64,000 nucleotides of DNA from Bradyrhizobium zhanjiangense (GTDB lineage: Bacteria; Pseudomonadota; Alphaproteobacteria; Rhizobiales; Xanthobacteraceae), in contig NZ_CP022221.1 of the NCBI RefSeq assembly GCF_004114935.1, forward strand, positions 9,011,001-9,075,000, written 5' to 3'. Numbering within the stretch: position 1 is the stretch's first letter; each line of letters starts with the position of its first letter. This document shows, piece by piece, positions 24,255 to 33,774 of this stretch. Both the position numbers and the translations under genes were made by a program. The notes under the pieces are model-generated. The model searched no databases. It was not told the origin of the DNA and worked only from the letters and a program-made list of their open reading frames with translations.

Positions 24255-26396
24255 ATGGCGATCCGTCTCAGTCTCGGCCGGTTCAGGCCGCGTTTCAAAC
24301 TGCCGAAATGGGGCGTGCGCGGCAGCCTGTTCGCGGCCTTCGCAGTGATCGCCGGCATGGGCCTCGTGATCTCGGCCGGCGCCGGCCTGGTGCTGCAGAA
24401 TCTCGGTGGGCGCATGACCGAACTGAGCGGGCGGGACATTCCGCGCCTTGCTGCGAGCCTGCAATTGTCGGCATTGAGCGCGAGCCTTGCGGCACAGGGA
24501 CCTGCCCTGCTTGCGGCCCAAACCGAAGACGCCCTAAACGAGCGCACCAAGAAGCTGAAGGAATTGCAGGAGCAGACACAGCAGAAACTCAACGAGATCA
24601 TCGAGCTCGGCGCTGACAAGACGGTCGTCTCCGGACTTAGCGAGACCATCAAGAGCATCAACGAGGCGGCCCAGAGTCTGGCCAAGGCCGCCCGCGAGCG
24701 GCTGGATATCGCCGCCCTCCATGACAAGCAATATGACGCCCTGCGCAGCGCGCAGAGCGCGTTCGTCGGCGCGGCCAGTCCGGCCATGCTGAACGCCCAG
24801 ACCCAGGTCAACGCCATTCTGGGGTCGGCCAACCTCTCCGCCGAAGATGCCACCGAAGCCGCGCAGACCGTCGGGCAGCTCGGCAACGTCGTTGCCAGTG
24901 GCAATCTCGCAGCCGCCGACATGAGCGCGGCGCTGTCGGCGAACACGGCCGACAAGCTCGACGACATCCAGAAGGAATTCAAGACGGCGCAGGGACGCCT
25001 GCGGTCCAACCTCGATTTGTTGCCGAACAATCAGGGCACCAAGATGCTGCGCGAGACGGCGGAAAAGCTGCTCGCGCTCGGCACCGGCAAGACCGGCGTA
25101 TTCAATTTGCGTGAGAAGGAGCTCGACTCCGTCGACTACGGCCAGACCATCCTGGACGAGACGCGCAAGCTCAATGTCGGCCTCGGCATCAGCGTGCAGC
25201 AGCTCGTCGACGGCGTGCAGAAGGAGACCAACGCATCGACCTTCCAGGCCCGCCAGGACATCTCGCTCGCGACCATCGCGATGCTGGCTTTGGGCGCTAT
25301 GATGCTTGTCGGTTCGGCGCTGTTCGTCTGGCTCTATGTCGGCCGCAACATTCTGCGCCGCATCAGCGGCCTGCAGCGCGCCATGCAGCTGCTGTCAGCC
25401 GGCGATCTCGACACCGAGATCGCACGCGCGAAGCACAATGACGAGATCGGTGCGATGACCGACACGCTTCACGTGTTCCGCGACAGCATGATCGAAGCCC
25501 GGGCGCTCGCCAGCGAGCAGGACAAGGATCGTGTCGCGAAAGCCGAGCGTGCGGCGCGCATGGAAGCGAAGATCGCCGAGTTCGAAAGCACGGTGCGTTC
25601 CGCGCTCGACAATCTCGCGCAGTCGGCCAATTCGATGCAATCGACCGCGCAGAGCATGTCGAATACCGCGGACCAGTCCAACGCGCTGGTGAACGCGGTC
25701 GCCTCCGCCGCGGAGGAAACCTCGGTCAACGTGCAGACCGTCTCGGCCGGCACCGAGCAGCTGTCATCCTCGATCGCCGAGATTAGCCGCCAGGTGGTCA
25801 CCTCTGCGGAAATCGCCAAGAAGGCGGTCGACGAGGCCGGCGCCACCGACACGACCGTGCAGAGCCTCGCCGACAGCGCGAGCCGCATCAGCGTCGTCGT
25901 CGATTTGATCCAGACCATCGCCTCGCAGACCAACCTGCTCGCCCTCAACGCCACCATCGAGGCGGCACGCGCGGGCGAGGCCGGCCGCGGTTTCGCAGTG
26001 GTCGCCTCCGAGGTGAAGAGTCTCGCGAGCCAGACCGCCAGGGCGACCGAGGAGATCCGCACCCAGATCGCCAGCATGCAGGAGATCACGACCTCGGCAG
26101 TCGGCGCCATCCAGGGCATCGGCCGGATCATCGGCGAGATCAACGACGTCACCACGACGATTGCGGCGGCCGTCGAGCAACAGGGCGCCGCCACCCGCGA
26201 GATCGCCCGCAACATCCAGCACGCTGCCGGCGGCACCAGCGAGGTCTCCAGCAACATCGTCGGCGTTTCCACGGCATCCGCCGAGGCCGGCGCTGCGGCG
26301 AGCGAAGTGCTGGGCGCCTCCGACGCACTGCGCCGCGAGGCCGACATGCTGCGCGGGGAGATCGACGCGTTCCTCAACAACATGCGGGCGGCGTAA
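24255..26396 (+). CDS. Methyl-accepting chemotaxis protein
   Basis: A 713-residue receptor. A first membrane segment lies at about 25-50 ([18 protein letters not shown]), a long helical periplasmic sensor follows to about 335, and a second segment ([20 protein letters not shown]) ends near 360. A HAMP domain follows. The signalling tip (about 560-600) contains [20 protein letters not shown] with the usual EAARAGE turn and [16 protein letters not shown]. The sensor is helical bundle-like rather than Cache. The start at 24255 follows GGGGGAA; the upstream frame overlaps the porin gene. No CheB/CheR pentapeptide is seen at the C-terminus. Confidence 0.93.
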   Translation: MAIRLSLGRFRPRFKLPKWGVRGSLFAAFAVIAGMGLVISAGAGLVLQNLGGRMTELSGRDIPRLAASLQLSALSASLAAQGPALLAAQTEDALNERTKKLKELQEQTQQKLNEIIELGADKTVVSGLSETIKSINEAAQSLAKAARERLDIAALHDKQYDALRSAQSAFVGAASPAMLNAQTQVNAILGSANLSAEDATEAAQTVGQLGNVVASGNLAAADMSAALSANTADKLDDIQKEFKTAQGRLRSNLDLLPNNQGTKMLRETAEKLLALGTGKTGVFNLREKELDSVDYGQTILDETRKLNVGLGISVQQLVDGVQKETNASTFQARQDISLATIAMLALGAMMLVGSALFVWLYVGRNILRRISGLQRAMQLLSAGDLDTEIARAKHNDEIGAMTDTLHVFRDSMIEARALASEQDKDRVAKAERAARMEAKIAEFESTVRSALDNLAQSANSMQSTAQSMSNTADQSNALVNAVASAAEETSVNVQTVSAGTEQLSSSIAEISRQVVTSAEIAKKAVDEAGATDTTVQSLADSASRISVVVDLIQTIASQTNLLALNATIEAARAGEAGRGFAVVASEVKSLASQTARATEEIRTQIASMQEITTSAVGAIQGIGRIIGEINDVTTTIAAAVEQQGAATREIARNIQHAAGGTSEVSSNIVGVSTASAEAGAAASEVLGASDALRREADMLRGEIDAFLNNMRAA

Positions 26397-26423
26397 GACG
26401 CCGGCCACATCGGGGCTGCACTC

Positions 26424-26560
26424 CCTCTCCCGCTTGCGGGAGAGGGTTGGGGTGAGGGTGCCTCCGCAATGGGACAGTTCGCAACGCACTGGGAATGTCC
26501 CGCGAGGAGAGAGCCCCCACCCGGCGCTTCGCGCCGACCTCCCCCGCAAGCGGGAGAGGT
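26424..26560. repeat. Intergenic palindromic repeat, family A
   Basis: The ends read ccctctcccgcttgcgggag and ctcccccgcaagcgggagag, with a middle containing tccgcaatgggacagttcgc. It begins 28 bases after the chemotaxis receptor stop and occupies half of the 288-base gap to the next gene. Confidence 0.85.
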
Positions 26561-26684
26561 AACCGAGCTCGGGGCGCGACTGTCCCACATCACGGAAAAA
26601 CACGCCGGTATGACGGCCATGCGGCGGCCGCCAGGCATCCTTTTTCGGCTGGCGCCCCGCGCGCGGCGGGGTTAAGCCGGTAGC

Positions 26685-27746
26685 ATGAACTCGAAAACCG
26701 ACATCGCGCAGTCCTCGGCCGAGGCTCTGCGTTACCCCTGGGAACAGCATCCCGGCCCCGAAGAAGTGGTCGAGGTGCGGCCCGGTGTGCTGTGGGCGCG
26801 GCTGAAGCTGCCGTTTCGCCTCAACCACGTGAATATCTACCTGCTCGCCGATGGCGACGGCTATGCGATGATCGATGCCGGTTTCGGCAACGAGGAGACG
26901 GTCGAGGCCTGGACAAAACTGTTCGACGGGCCGCTGAAGGGCGTCAACATCACGCGCCTGATCGTCACCCACTCGCACCCCGATCATGTAGGTCTCGCCG
27001 GGTGGATCGTCGAACGGTTCAACTGCCCGCTGGTGATGTCGCAGGTCGAATATCTGCAATCGGTCTATCACCAGAACCGCGGCACCGAGGAGCGGCGCGA
27101 GGCGCAGCGGCTGTTCTTCCGCCGCCATGGCATGGACGAATCGCTCACCGAAAAACTGCTCGGCCGCGGCCAGGATTATCTCAAGCGCGTCTCGGTGCTG
27201 CCGCCGTCCTACCGCCGCATCTCCCACGGCGACGACGTCGTGATCGGTTCGCGCCGCTTCAAGGTGATCACCGGCGGCGGCCACGCGCTCGACCAGGTGA
27301 TGCTGTATTGCGCCGACGACAAGCTGTTTCTCTCCGCCGACCAGGTGCTGAGCAAGATCTCGCCGAATGTCAGCGTCTGGGCGGTCGAGCCCGACCAGAA
27401 CTCGCTCGGCGAATATCTGGCCTCGCTTGCCAGCCTCACCACGACGCTTCCCTATGACGTGCTGGTGTTGCCTGGCCACGGCGTGCCGTTCTACGGGCTC
27501 AAGACCCGCATCAAGCAGCTCGCCGATCACCACGAGGAGCGCTGCCGCCTGATCGCGGAGGCCTGCCGCGAGATACCGCAGACTTCGCGCGCCTTGGTGC
27601 CGGTCGTGTTCAACAAGCATGTGCTGGACGAGCACCAGATGGGCTTTGCCGCCGGCGAACTGGTCGCCCATGTCAACTACATGATCGTCGAGGGCCGGCT
27701 GACGGCCGAGACGCAGGACGGCGTGTTGCGGTTCAGGACGACGTGA
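26685..27746 (+). CDS. MBL-fold metallo-hydrolase (glyoxalase II-like)
   Basis: A 353-residue cytoplasmic protein of the metallo-beta-lactamase superfamily with the full metal signature: THSHPDHVG (HxHxDH) near residue 95, ITGGGHALDQ (third His), LFLSADQVL (bridging Asp) and LPGHGVPF (last His). A C-terminal helical region (LADHHEERCRLIAEACREI) is typical of the larger members with a winged-helix-like tail. Catalysis of thioester or lactone hydrolysis is expected; the true substrate is unknown. It is convergent with the AroQ-like gene across a repeat. Confidence 0.88.
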   Translation: MNSKTDIAQSSAEALRYPWEQHPGPEEVVEVRPGVLWARLKLPFRLNHVNIYLLADGDGYAMIDAGFGNEETVEAWTKLFDGPLKGVNITRLIVTHSHPDHVGLAGWIVERFNCPLVMSQVEYLQSVYHQNRGTEERREAQRLFFRRHGMDESLTEKLLGRGQDYLKRVSVLPPSYRRISHGDDVVIGSRRFKVITGGGHALDQVMLYCADDKLFLSADQVLSKISPNVSVWAVEPDQNSLGEYLASLASLTTTLPYDVLVLPGHGVPFYGLKTRIKQLADHHEERCRLIAEACREIPQTSRALVPVVFNKHVLDEHQMGFAAGELVAHVNYMIVEGRLTAETQDGVLRFRTT

Positions 27747-27754
27747 GTTTTTCG

Positions 27755-27890
27755 CCTCCCCCGCCTGCGGGGAGAGGCCGACACGCGAAGCGTGGCGGGT
27801 GAGGGGGAGTCTCCGCGAGTCCGACTCTCACCGTGATTGCGGAGCGGCCCCTCACCCCAACCCTCTCCCCATAAGAACGGGGCGAGGGAG
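27755..27890. repeat. Intergenic palindromic repeat, family A variant
   Basis: The left end reads gcctcccccgcctgcgggga and the right end accctctccccataagaacg, both related to the other family A ends though diverged. It fills the space between two convergent genes. Confidence 0.75.
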
Positions 27891-27914
27891 CAGACCGTCG
27901 CCGCAGCAACAAAC

Positions 27915-28346
27915 TCACTTCATATTCGCGATCGCCTGCAGCGCCGCGATATAGCCGTATGGGCCCAACCCGCAGATCACGCCGGTCGCCACGAAGGAGA
28001 TCCTCGAGTGGCGGTGATATTCATCGCGGGCGTGGATGTTGGAGATGTGGACTTCCAGCACCGGGCCTTCGAATATCTTGATCGCGTCCATGATCGCCAC
28101 CGAGGTGAAGGAAAAGCCGGCGGGATTGATAATGATAGCCTCGGCATCCTGCCGCGCCGATTGAATCCAATCGACGAGCACGCCCTCATGGTTGGACTGG
28201 TGAAAGGTCAACTTGAGCCCGAGCTCTGCGGCGGCTGCCTCGCAGCTCGCGTTGATCTGCGCCAGCGTCGTCGTGCCGTAGATGTGCGGCTCGCGCACGC
28301 CGAGCAGGTTCAGGTTGGGACCGTTGAGGATCATCACACGTTTCAT
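27915..28346 (-). CDS. aroQ: Type II dehydroquinate dehydratase homolog with altered active site
   Basis: A 143-residue protein with the type II dehydroquinase fold (dodecameric flavodoxin-like enzymes of the shikimate and quinate pathways). The catalytic loop is kept: [18 protein letters not shown] with R18 and Y23; N74 (NPAG), D87 and H100 (VHISNIH) are also kept. Counting against the Mycobacterium tuberculosis enzyme from memory, His81 corresponds to F80 and Arg112 to H111, both substrate-binding positions. It may be a divergent paralog. Start at 28346, with AAGGA eight bases before; the longer frame to 28364 is possible. It is divergent from hemA. Confidence 0.8.
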   Translation of the reverse strand: MKRVMILNGPNLNLLGVREPHIYGTTTLAQINASCEAAAAELGLKLTFHQSNHEGVLVDWIQSARQDAEAIIINPAGFSFTSVAIMDAIKIFEGPVLEVHISNIHARDEYHRHSRISFVATGVICGLGPYGYIAALQAIANMK

Positions 28347-28683
28347 CGGGGCGTCCTTTCGCATGAGCTGTCGGCACGACCGACCCGCGCCCTGCCTCGG
28401 GACGAGGCTATGGGCGTCGGCGCGACCGACTCTTCAATCATGGACGGAGCGCGCGTCATGGACAAAATGTCCATGGCAGCCCCTGCCCTCCCCCGGTGCC
28501 GGTCCCGGCCGGCGGGCCTGTGCTAGGCGGTTGATCCAAATCAACAATCGCCGCCGGACCGGCGTTATCAATTGGCACGCTCGCCTTGCCGCAAATGTGC
28601 GCAGGCGCATGGACATCGGAGCTGGAAAAGCTCTAAAAATTGGACGGCCGCCTTGGGCCAGGTTTCCGCTGCAGGTTTTGCCG
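28347..28683. other. Divergent intergenic region of the AroQ-like gene and hemA
   Basis: A 337-base region between the two divergent starts. It holds a FixK-type box at 28531-28544. No gene is visible in the region; the long open frame that includes hemA starts inside it but is not needed for hemA. No repeat is present. Confidence 0.6.
28531..28544 (+). promoter_or_regulatory. FixK/FNR-type box upstream of hemA
   Basis: TTGATCCAAATCAA fits TTG-N8-CAA with the flanking ATC of CRP/FNR-type sites; only the central four bases break full symmetry. It lies 140 bases before the hemA start and faces the same region as the AroQ-like gene (185 bases from its start). Control of hemA by a FixK-like activator at low oxygen is the likely reading, inferred from position and sequence. 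Confidence 0.75.
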
Positions 28684-29913
28684 ATGGATTACAACGAGTT
28701 CTTCAGTTCCGCCCTCGCCCGTCTCCACACCGAGCGGCGCTACCGCGTGTTCGCCGATCTCGAGCGCACGGCCGGCCGGTTCCCGCACGCGGTCTGGCAC
28801 TCGCCCAAGGGCAAGCGCGACGTCGTGATCTGGTGCTCCAACGATTATCTCGGCATGGGCCAGCACCCGAAGGTGGTCGGCGCCATGGTCGAGACCGCAA
28901 CCCGCGTCGGCACCGGTGCCGGCGGCACCCGCAACATCGCCGGCACGCATCATCCGCTGGTGCAGCTCGAGGCCGAGCTCGCCGATCTCCACGCCAAGGA
29001 AGCCGCGCTGCTGTTCACCTCGGGCTATGTCTCGAACCAGACCGGCATCCCGACCATCGCAAAGCTCATTCCGAACTGCCTCATTCTGTCGGACGAGCTC
29101 AACCACAATTCGATGATCGAGGGCATCCGCCATTCCGGCTGCGAGCGGGTCGTGTTCCGCCACAACGATCTGGCGCATCTCGAGGAGCTGTTGAAGGCGG
29201 CCGACCCGAATCGGCCGAAGCTGATTGTCTGCGAGAGCCTCTATTCCATGGACGGCGACGTCGCCCCGCTCGCCAAGATCTGCGATCTCGCCGAGAAATA
29301 CGGCGCGATGACCTATGTCGACGAGGTCCACGCGGTCGGCATGTACGGCCCGCGCGGCGGCGGCATCGCCGAGCGTGACGGCGTCATGCATCGCATCGAC
29401 GTTCTGGAAGGCACCCTGGCGAAAGCCTTCGGCTGCCTCGGCGGCTACATCGCCGCCAACGGCCAGATCATCGACGCCGTGCGCTCCTATGCGCCGGGCT
29501 TCATTTTCACCACCGCGCTGCCGCCGGCGATCTGCTCGGCCGCAACCGCCGCGATCAAGCATCTGAAGACCTCGAACTGGGAGCGTGAGCGCCACCAGGA
29601 CCGCGCCGCCCGCGTCAAGGCGATCCTCAATGCCGCCGGCCTGCCGGTGATGTCGAGCGACACCCATATCGTGCCGCTGTTCGTCGGCGATCCCGAGAAG
29701 TGCAAGCAGGCCTCCGACCTGCTGCTCGAGCAGCACGGCATCTATATCCAGCCGATCAACTATCCGACCGTCGCCAAGGGCTCCGAACGGCTGCGCATCA
29801 CGCCCTCGCCCTATCACGATGACGGCCTGATCGATCAGCTGGCCGAGGCTCTGCTGCAAGTGTGGGATCGTCTCGGCCTGCCGCTGCGCCAGAAGTCACT
29901 GGCGGCGGAGTAG
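28684..29913 (+). CDS. hemA: 5-aminolevulinate synthase
   Basis: A 409-residue PLP enzyme that condenses glycine with succinyl-CoA, the first step of heme synthesis in alphaproteobacteria. The sequence has the alpha-oxoamine synthase core: [15 protein letters not shown] near 76-90, [28 protein letters not shown] with D213, and the PLP lysine K247 in [13 protein letters not shown]. The ATG at 28684 gives the known length and N-terminus (MDYNEFF). The gene is monocistronic, behind a FixK-type box. All catalytic residues are in place. Confidence 0.97.
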   Translation: MDYNEFFSSALARLHTERRYRVFADLERTAGRFPHAVWHSPKGKRDVVIWCSNDYLGMGQHPKVVGAMVETATRVGTGAGGTRNIAGTHHPLVQLEAELADLHAKEAALLFTSGYVSNQTGIPTIAKLIPNCLILSDELNHNSMIEGIRHSGCERVVFRHNDLAHLEELLKAADPNRPKLIVCESLYSMDGDVAPLAKICDLAEKYGAMTYVDEVHAVGMYGPRGGGIAERDGVMHRIDVLEGTLAKAFGCLGGYIAANGQIIDAVRSYAPGFIFTTALPPAICSAATAAIKHLKTSNWERERHQDRAARVKAILNAAGLPVMSSDTHIVPLFVGDPEKCKQASDLLLEQHGIYIQPINYPTVAKGSERLRITPSPYHDDGLIDQLAEALLQVWDRLGLPLRQKSLAAE

Positions 29914-29925
29914 GCGCTCCTTTCA

Positions 29926-30080
29926 CCTCCCCTGGAGGGGGAGCGCACATTGAGCGCAGCGAAATGTGAGACGGGGTGGGGTGACGGTCTCTCCACCTCG
30001 AACGCTGCCCGTGTGGAAAGATCACCCCACCCCGCTCGCGCTGCGCGCGATCGACCCTCCCCCTCCAGGGGAGGGTGAGG
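29926..30080. repeat. Intergenic palindromic repeat, family A-like
   Basis: The ends read cctcccctggagggggagcg and ctccccctccaggggagggt. The middle shows gatcaccccaccccgctcgc and an opposing gacggggtggggtgacggtc, so the whole 155 bases form a long hairpin. It occupies most of the 315 bases between hemA and the hybrid kinase; nothing else is seen there. Confidence 0.88.
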
Positions 30081-30228
30081 GCCGGCCGCTGGCGCTAAGG
30101 CTTAACGACAACCCCCAGTTCCCGGCCCCACCGGGCATTTCGCTGTCGCTTGCGACCTTTCAACGCGCTAGATTTGCAGGGAAAATGAGATCGGGCGCTG
30201 CCAGCGCCCAGGGAGAAGCGCGCTCGCC

Positions 30229-33200
30229 ATGCTGCACGACTGGGGCGTGATCGCCGCCGCCTTCGGCTACATCGGCTTTCTGTTCCTGGTGGCGAGCCAC
30301 GGCGACCGCCGTTCGCCGGCCGGGCCTGGCCGCGCCTCCGGGCTGATCTACCCGCTGTCGCTGGCGATCTACTGCACCTCCTGGACCTTCTTCGGCTCGG
30401 TCGGCTTCGCCACCCGCACCTCGACCGACTTCCTGGCGATCTATCTCGGTCCGATCCTGATGATTGGGCTCGGCGCCGGTGTGCTCCGGCGCGTGATCCA
30501 GCTCGCCAAAGCCCACAACATCACCTCGATCGCCGATTTCATCGGCGCGCGCTACGGCAAGAGCCAGGCGGTGGCGGCCACCGTGGCGCTGATCGCCATC
30601 ATCGGCTCGGTGCCCTATATCGCACTCCAGCTCAAGGCGGTGGCCTCCTCGCTCGGCACGATCCTGAGCGAAGACCAGGCCTTCTCCCACATCCCGATCC
30701 TCGGCGACATGGCACTGATGGTGACGCTGGCGATGGCGGCGTTCGCGGTGCTGTTCGGCACCCGCCATACCGACGCCACCGAGCACCAGCACGGCCTGAT
30801 GCTGGCGGTTGCGACCGAGTCCATCGTCAAGCTGGTCGCCTTCCTCGCCGCCGGCATCTTCGTCACCTTCTGGATGTTCTCGCCGCAGGAGCTGATCGAG
30901 CGCGCTATGAAGACGCCGGAGGCGGTGCGCGCCATCAACTACTCGCCGTCGATCGGTAACTTCCTGACCATGACGCTGCTGTCGCTGTGCGCGATCATGA
31001 TGCTGCCGCGCCAGTTCCACGTCAGCGTCGTGGAAAATTCGTCCGACGCCGAGGTCGGCCGCGCGCGCTGGCTGTTCCCGCTCTATCTCGTCGCCATCAA
31101 TCTGTTCGTGATCCCGATCGCGCTGGCCGGCCTCGTCAGCTTCCCGTTCGGCACCGCCGACCCCGATATGTACGTGCTGGCCCTGCCGATCGAGGGCGGC
31201 GCGAATCTGCTCAGCGTCGCCGTCTTCGTCGGCGGACTGTCGGCGGCGACCGCCATGGTGATCGTCGAATGCGTCGCGCTCTCCATCATGGTCTCGAACG
31301 ACCTCGTGGTGCCCTTGGTGCTGCAACGACGGCCGGAGGGGCGCACCGGCGGCGCCGATTTCAGCGATTTCCTGCTGCGCTCGCGGCGGCTTGCGATCTT
31401 TGCCATCATGGTGATGGCCTATTTCTACTATCGCGCGCTCGGCAACACCCAGCTCGCAGCGATCGGCCTGTTGTCGTTTGCCGCCATCGCCCAGCTTGCA
31501 CCAAGCTTCTTCGGCGGGCTGCTGTGGCGGCGGGCGACGGCGCGCGGCGCGATCGGCGGGATGCTGGTCGGCTTCGTGGTGTGGCTCTACACGCTGTTCA
31601 TTCCGAGCTTCATGGATACCTCGACGACGGGCATCCTGCTGCTCCAGCACGGACCGTTCGGAATCGAGGCGCTGCGGCCACAGGCGCTGTTCGGCGCCGA
31701 TCTGCCGCCGCTGATGCACGGCGTCATCTGGTCGCTGTCGCTCAACATTCTCACCTACGTACTCCTCTCGCTGGCGCGCCGACCGTCTTCGATCGAGCTG
31801 GTGCAGGCCGACCTGTTTGTCCCCAACACGCTCGCGCCGATCTCCCCGAGCTTCCGCCGCTGGCGCACCACCGTCACCGTGCAGGACATCCAGACCACGG
31901 TGGCGCAATATCTCGGGCCCGACCGCGCCCGCCATTCGTTCGAGGCCTTCTCGGCGCGGCGCAATGTCCGGCTGGAGTCCGGGGCGCCCGCCGATTTCGA
32001 GCTGTTGCAGCACGCCGAGCACCTGATCGCGTCCTCGATCGGAGCCGCATCCTCGCGCCTCGTGATGTCGCTGCTCCTGCGCAAGCGGACGGTCTCGGCG
32101 AAGGCCGCGCTAAAGCTGCTCGACGATTCCCATGCGGCGCTGCACTTCAACCGCGAGATCCTCCAGACCGCGCTCAACCATGTCCGCCAGGGCATCGCAG
32201 TGTTCGATGCCGATCTGCAACTGATCTGCTCCAACCGGCAGTTCGGCGATCTGCTCAACGTCCCCCCGCATTTCATCCAGTTCGGTACGCCCTTGCGTGA
32301 AATCCTGGAATTCATGGGCGTGAGCGATCCGCCCGAGCCGGGCGACCGCGAGGCGATGATCGAACAGCGGCTTGTCGCCTACACCACCGACAGCGAGCCC
32401 TATCTCGAACGCCTGCCGGAGCGCCACATGGTGATCGAGGTGCTCACCAATCGCATGCCCGGCGGCGGTTTCGTCATCACCTTCACCGACGTCACGCCCA
32501 CCTTCGAGGCGGCAGAAGCGCTGGAGCGTGCCAATGCGACGCTGGAAAAGCGCGTCCGCGACCGCACCGAGGAATTGACGCGGCTGAACTCGGAGCTGGC
32601 GCTGGCCAAGAGCGCGGCGGAGGATGCCAGCATCTCCAAGACGCGCTTCCTCGCTGCCGCCAGCCACGACATTCTGCAGCCGTTGAATGCGGCGCGGCTC
32701 TACATCACCAGCCTTGTCGAGCGCCAGCACAATGGCGAGGAGACCCGGCTGGTCGAGAACATCGACGAGTCGCTCCAGGCCATCGAGGAAATCCTCGGTG
32801 CGCTGCTCGACATCTCCAGGCTCGATGCCGGCGCGATGACGACCTCGATCTCGAGCTTCAAGATGGCCGATTTGATGCGCTCGCTGGAGATCGAGTTCGC
32901 GCCGATCGCGCGCGCCAAGGGCCTTGAGCTCGCCTTCGTGCCCTGCTCGCTGCCTGTCGAGTCGGACCGGCTCCTGCTGCGGCGCCTGCTCCAGAACCTG
33001 ATCTCCAACGCAATCAAGTATACCCCGCGCGGCCGCGTGCTGGTCGGCTGCCGCCGCCGCGGCGCCTCGCTCAAGATCTGCGTCTACGACACCGGCGTCG
33101 GCATCCCGTCGGTCAAGCGCGCCGAGATCTTCAAGGAATTCCACCGCCTGGAGCAGGGCGCTCGAATCGCACGTGGCCTCGGGCTGGGGCTCTCGATCGT

Positions 33201-33738
33201 CGAGCGGCTGGCACGCGTGCTCAAGCACGGCATCGCCATCGACGGCAATGCAAGCGGCGGCTCGGTATTCTCCGTAACCGTGCCGACGGCGAAGGCGATC
33301 ACCCACACCGCGGCCGTGACCAGCGCGACGCCGCTGGCGCGCACGCCGATCTCGGGCGCGCTGATCGTCTGCATCGAGAACGATGCGGCGATCCTCGACG
33401 GCATGCGCACGCTGTTGAAGGCCTGGGACGCCGAGGTGATCGCGGTCGCCGACCCCGAGGGCGCGATCGCCGCGATCGAGGCCGCCGGACGACGCGTCAC
33501 CGGCCTGCTCGTCGACTATCATCTCGACCGCGGCAACGGCATCGCCGCCATCCGCGACATCCGCCGCCGCTTCGGCGACGGCATTCCCGCCATCCTGATC
33601 ACCGCCGATCGCAGTCCCGCCGTGCAAATAGCTGCGCGCGACGAGAAGATCGCCGTGCTCAACAAGCCGGTGAAGCCAGCCTCGCTCCGCGCCCTGCTCG
33701 GCCAGTGGCGCACGCAGCAGATGGTGGCGGCGGAGTGA
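30229..33738 (+). CDS. Hybrid sensor histidine kinase with sodium/solute symporter domain
   Basis: A 1169-residue membrane hybrid kinase. Residues 1 to about 530 form an SSS-type symporter with about 13 segments (GLIYPLSLAIYCTSWTFFGS, ADFIGARYGKSQAVAA). Then a PAS domain (about 645-760, RQGIAVFDADLQLICSN), a coiled coil, HisKA with the phosphoacceptor in AAASHDILQPLNAARLY (about H813), HATPase_c (about 905-1040, NLISNAIKYTPRGRV, GLGLGLSI) and a receiver with phospho-Asp near 1097 (LLVDYHLDRG) and Lys near 1146. The layout resembles CrbS/MxtR sensors of acetate-type metabolism, with a receiver added. It is monocistronic. A phosphorelay to the NarL-type regulator at 39.1 kb is possible but only a guess. 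Confidence 0.9.
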   Translation: MLHDWGVIAAAFGYIGFLFLVASHGDRRSPAGPGRASGLIYPLSLAIYCTSWTFFGSVGFATRTSTDFLAIYLGPILMIGLGAGVLRRVIQLAKAHNITSIADFIGARYGKSQAVAATVALIAIIGSVPYIALQLKAVASSLGTILSEDQAFSHIPILGDMALMVTLAMAAFAVLFGTRHTDATEHQHGLMLAVATESIVKLVAFLAAGIFVTFWMFSPQELIERAMKTPEAVRAINYSPSIGNFLTMTLLSLCAIMMLPRQFHVSVVENSSDAEVGRARWLFPLYLVAINLFVIPIALAGLVSFPFGTADPDMYVLALPIEGGANLLSVAVFVGGLSAATAMVIVECVALSIMVSNDLVVPLVLQRRPEGRTGGADFSDFLLRSRRLAIFAIMVMAYFYYRALGNTQLAAIGLLSFAAIAQLAPSFFGGLLWRRATARGAIGGMLVGFVVWLYTLFIPSFMDTSTTGILLLQHGPFGIEALRPQALFGADLPPLMHGVIWSLSLNILTYVLLSLARRPSSIELVQADLFVPNTLAPISPSFRRWRTTVTVQDIQTTVAQYLGPDRARHSFEAFSARRNVRLESGAPADFELLQHAEHLIASSIGAASSRLVMSLLLRKRTVSAKAALKLLDDSHAALHFNREILQTALNHVRQGIAVFDADLQLICSNRQFGDLLNVPPHFIQFGTPLREILEFMGVSDPPEPGDREAMIEQRLVAYTTDSEPYLERLPERHMVIEVLTNRMPGGGFVITFTDVTPTFEAAEALERANATLEKRVRDRTEELTRLNSELALAKSAAEDASISKTRFLAAASHDILQPLNAARLYITSLVERQHNGEETRLVENIDESLQAIEEILGALLDISRLDAGAMTTSISSFKMADLMRSLEIEFAPIARAKGLELAFVPCSLPVESDRLLLRRLLQNLISNAIKYTPRGRVLVGCRRRGASLKICVYDTGVGIPSVKRAEIFKEFHRLEQGARIARGLGLGLSIVERLARVLKHGIAIDGNASGGSVFSVTVPTAKAITHTAAVTSATPLARTPISGALIVCIENDAAILDGMRTLLKAWDAEVIAVADPEGAIAAIEAAGRRVTGLLVDYHLDRGNGIAAIRDIRRRFGDGIPAILITADRSPAVQIAARDEKIAVLNKPVKPASLRALLGQWRTQQMVAAE

Positions 33739-33774
33739 AGCAGCCTGACTGGTGAAGGCCAGCGGGTCCTCTTG

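Noticed and set aside
25764..27671. Open frame of 635 codons on the minus strand
   Set aside because: It runs opposite to both the chemotaxis receptor and the MBL hydrolase and across the palindromic repeat; not protein-like.
1961..30080. CRISPR-like appearance of repeated 20-base arms
   Set aside because: The repeats are isolated palindromes at unequal distances with no regular spacers and no cas genes, so they are not a CRISPR array.
30160..32022. Open frame of 620 codons on the minus strand
   Set aside because: Antisense to the symporter part of the hybrid kinase, with a composition dominated by Arg, Gly, His and Asp; no domain is seen.
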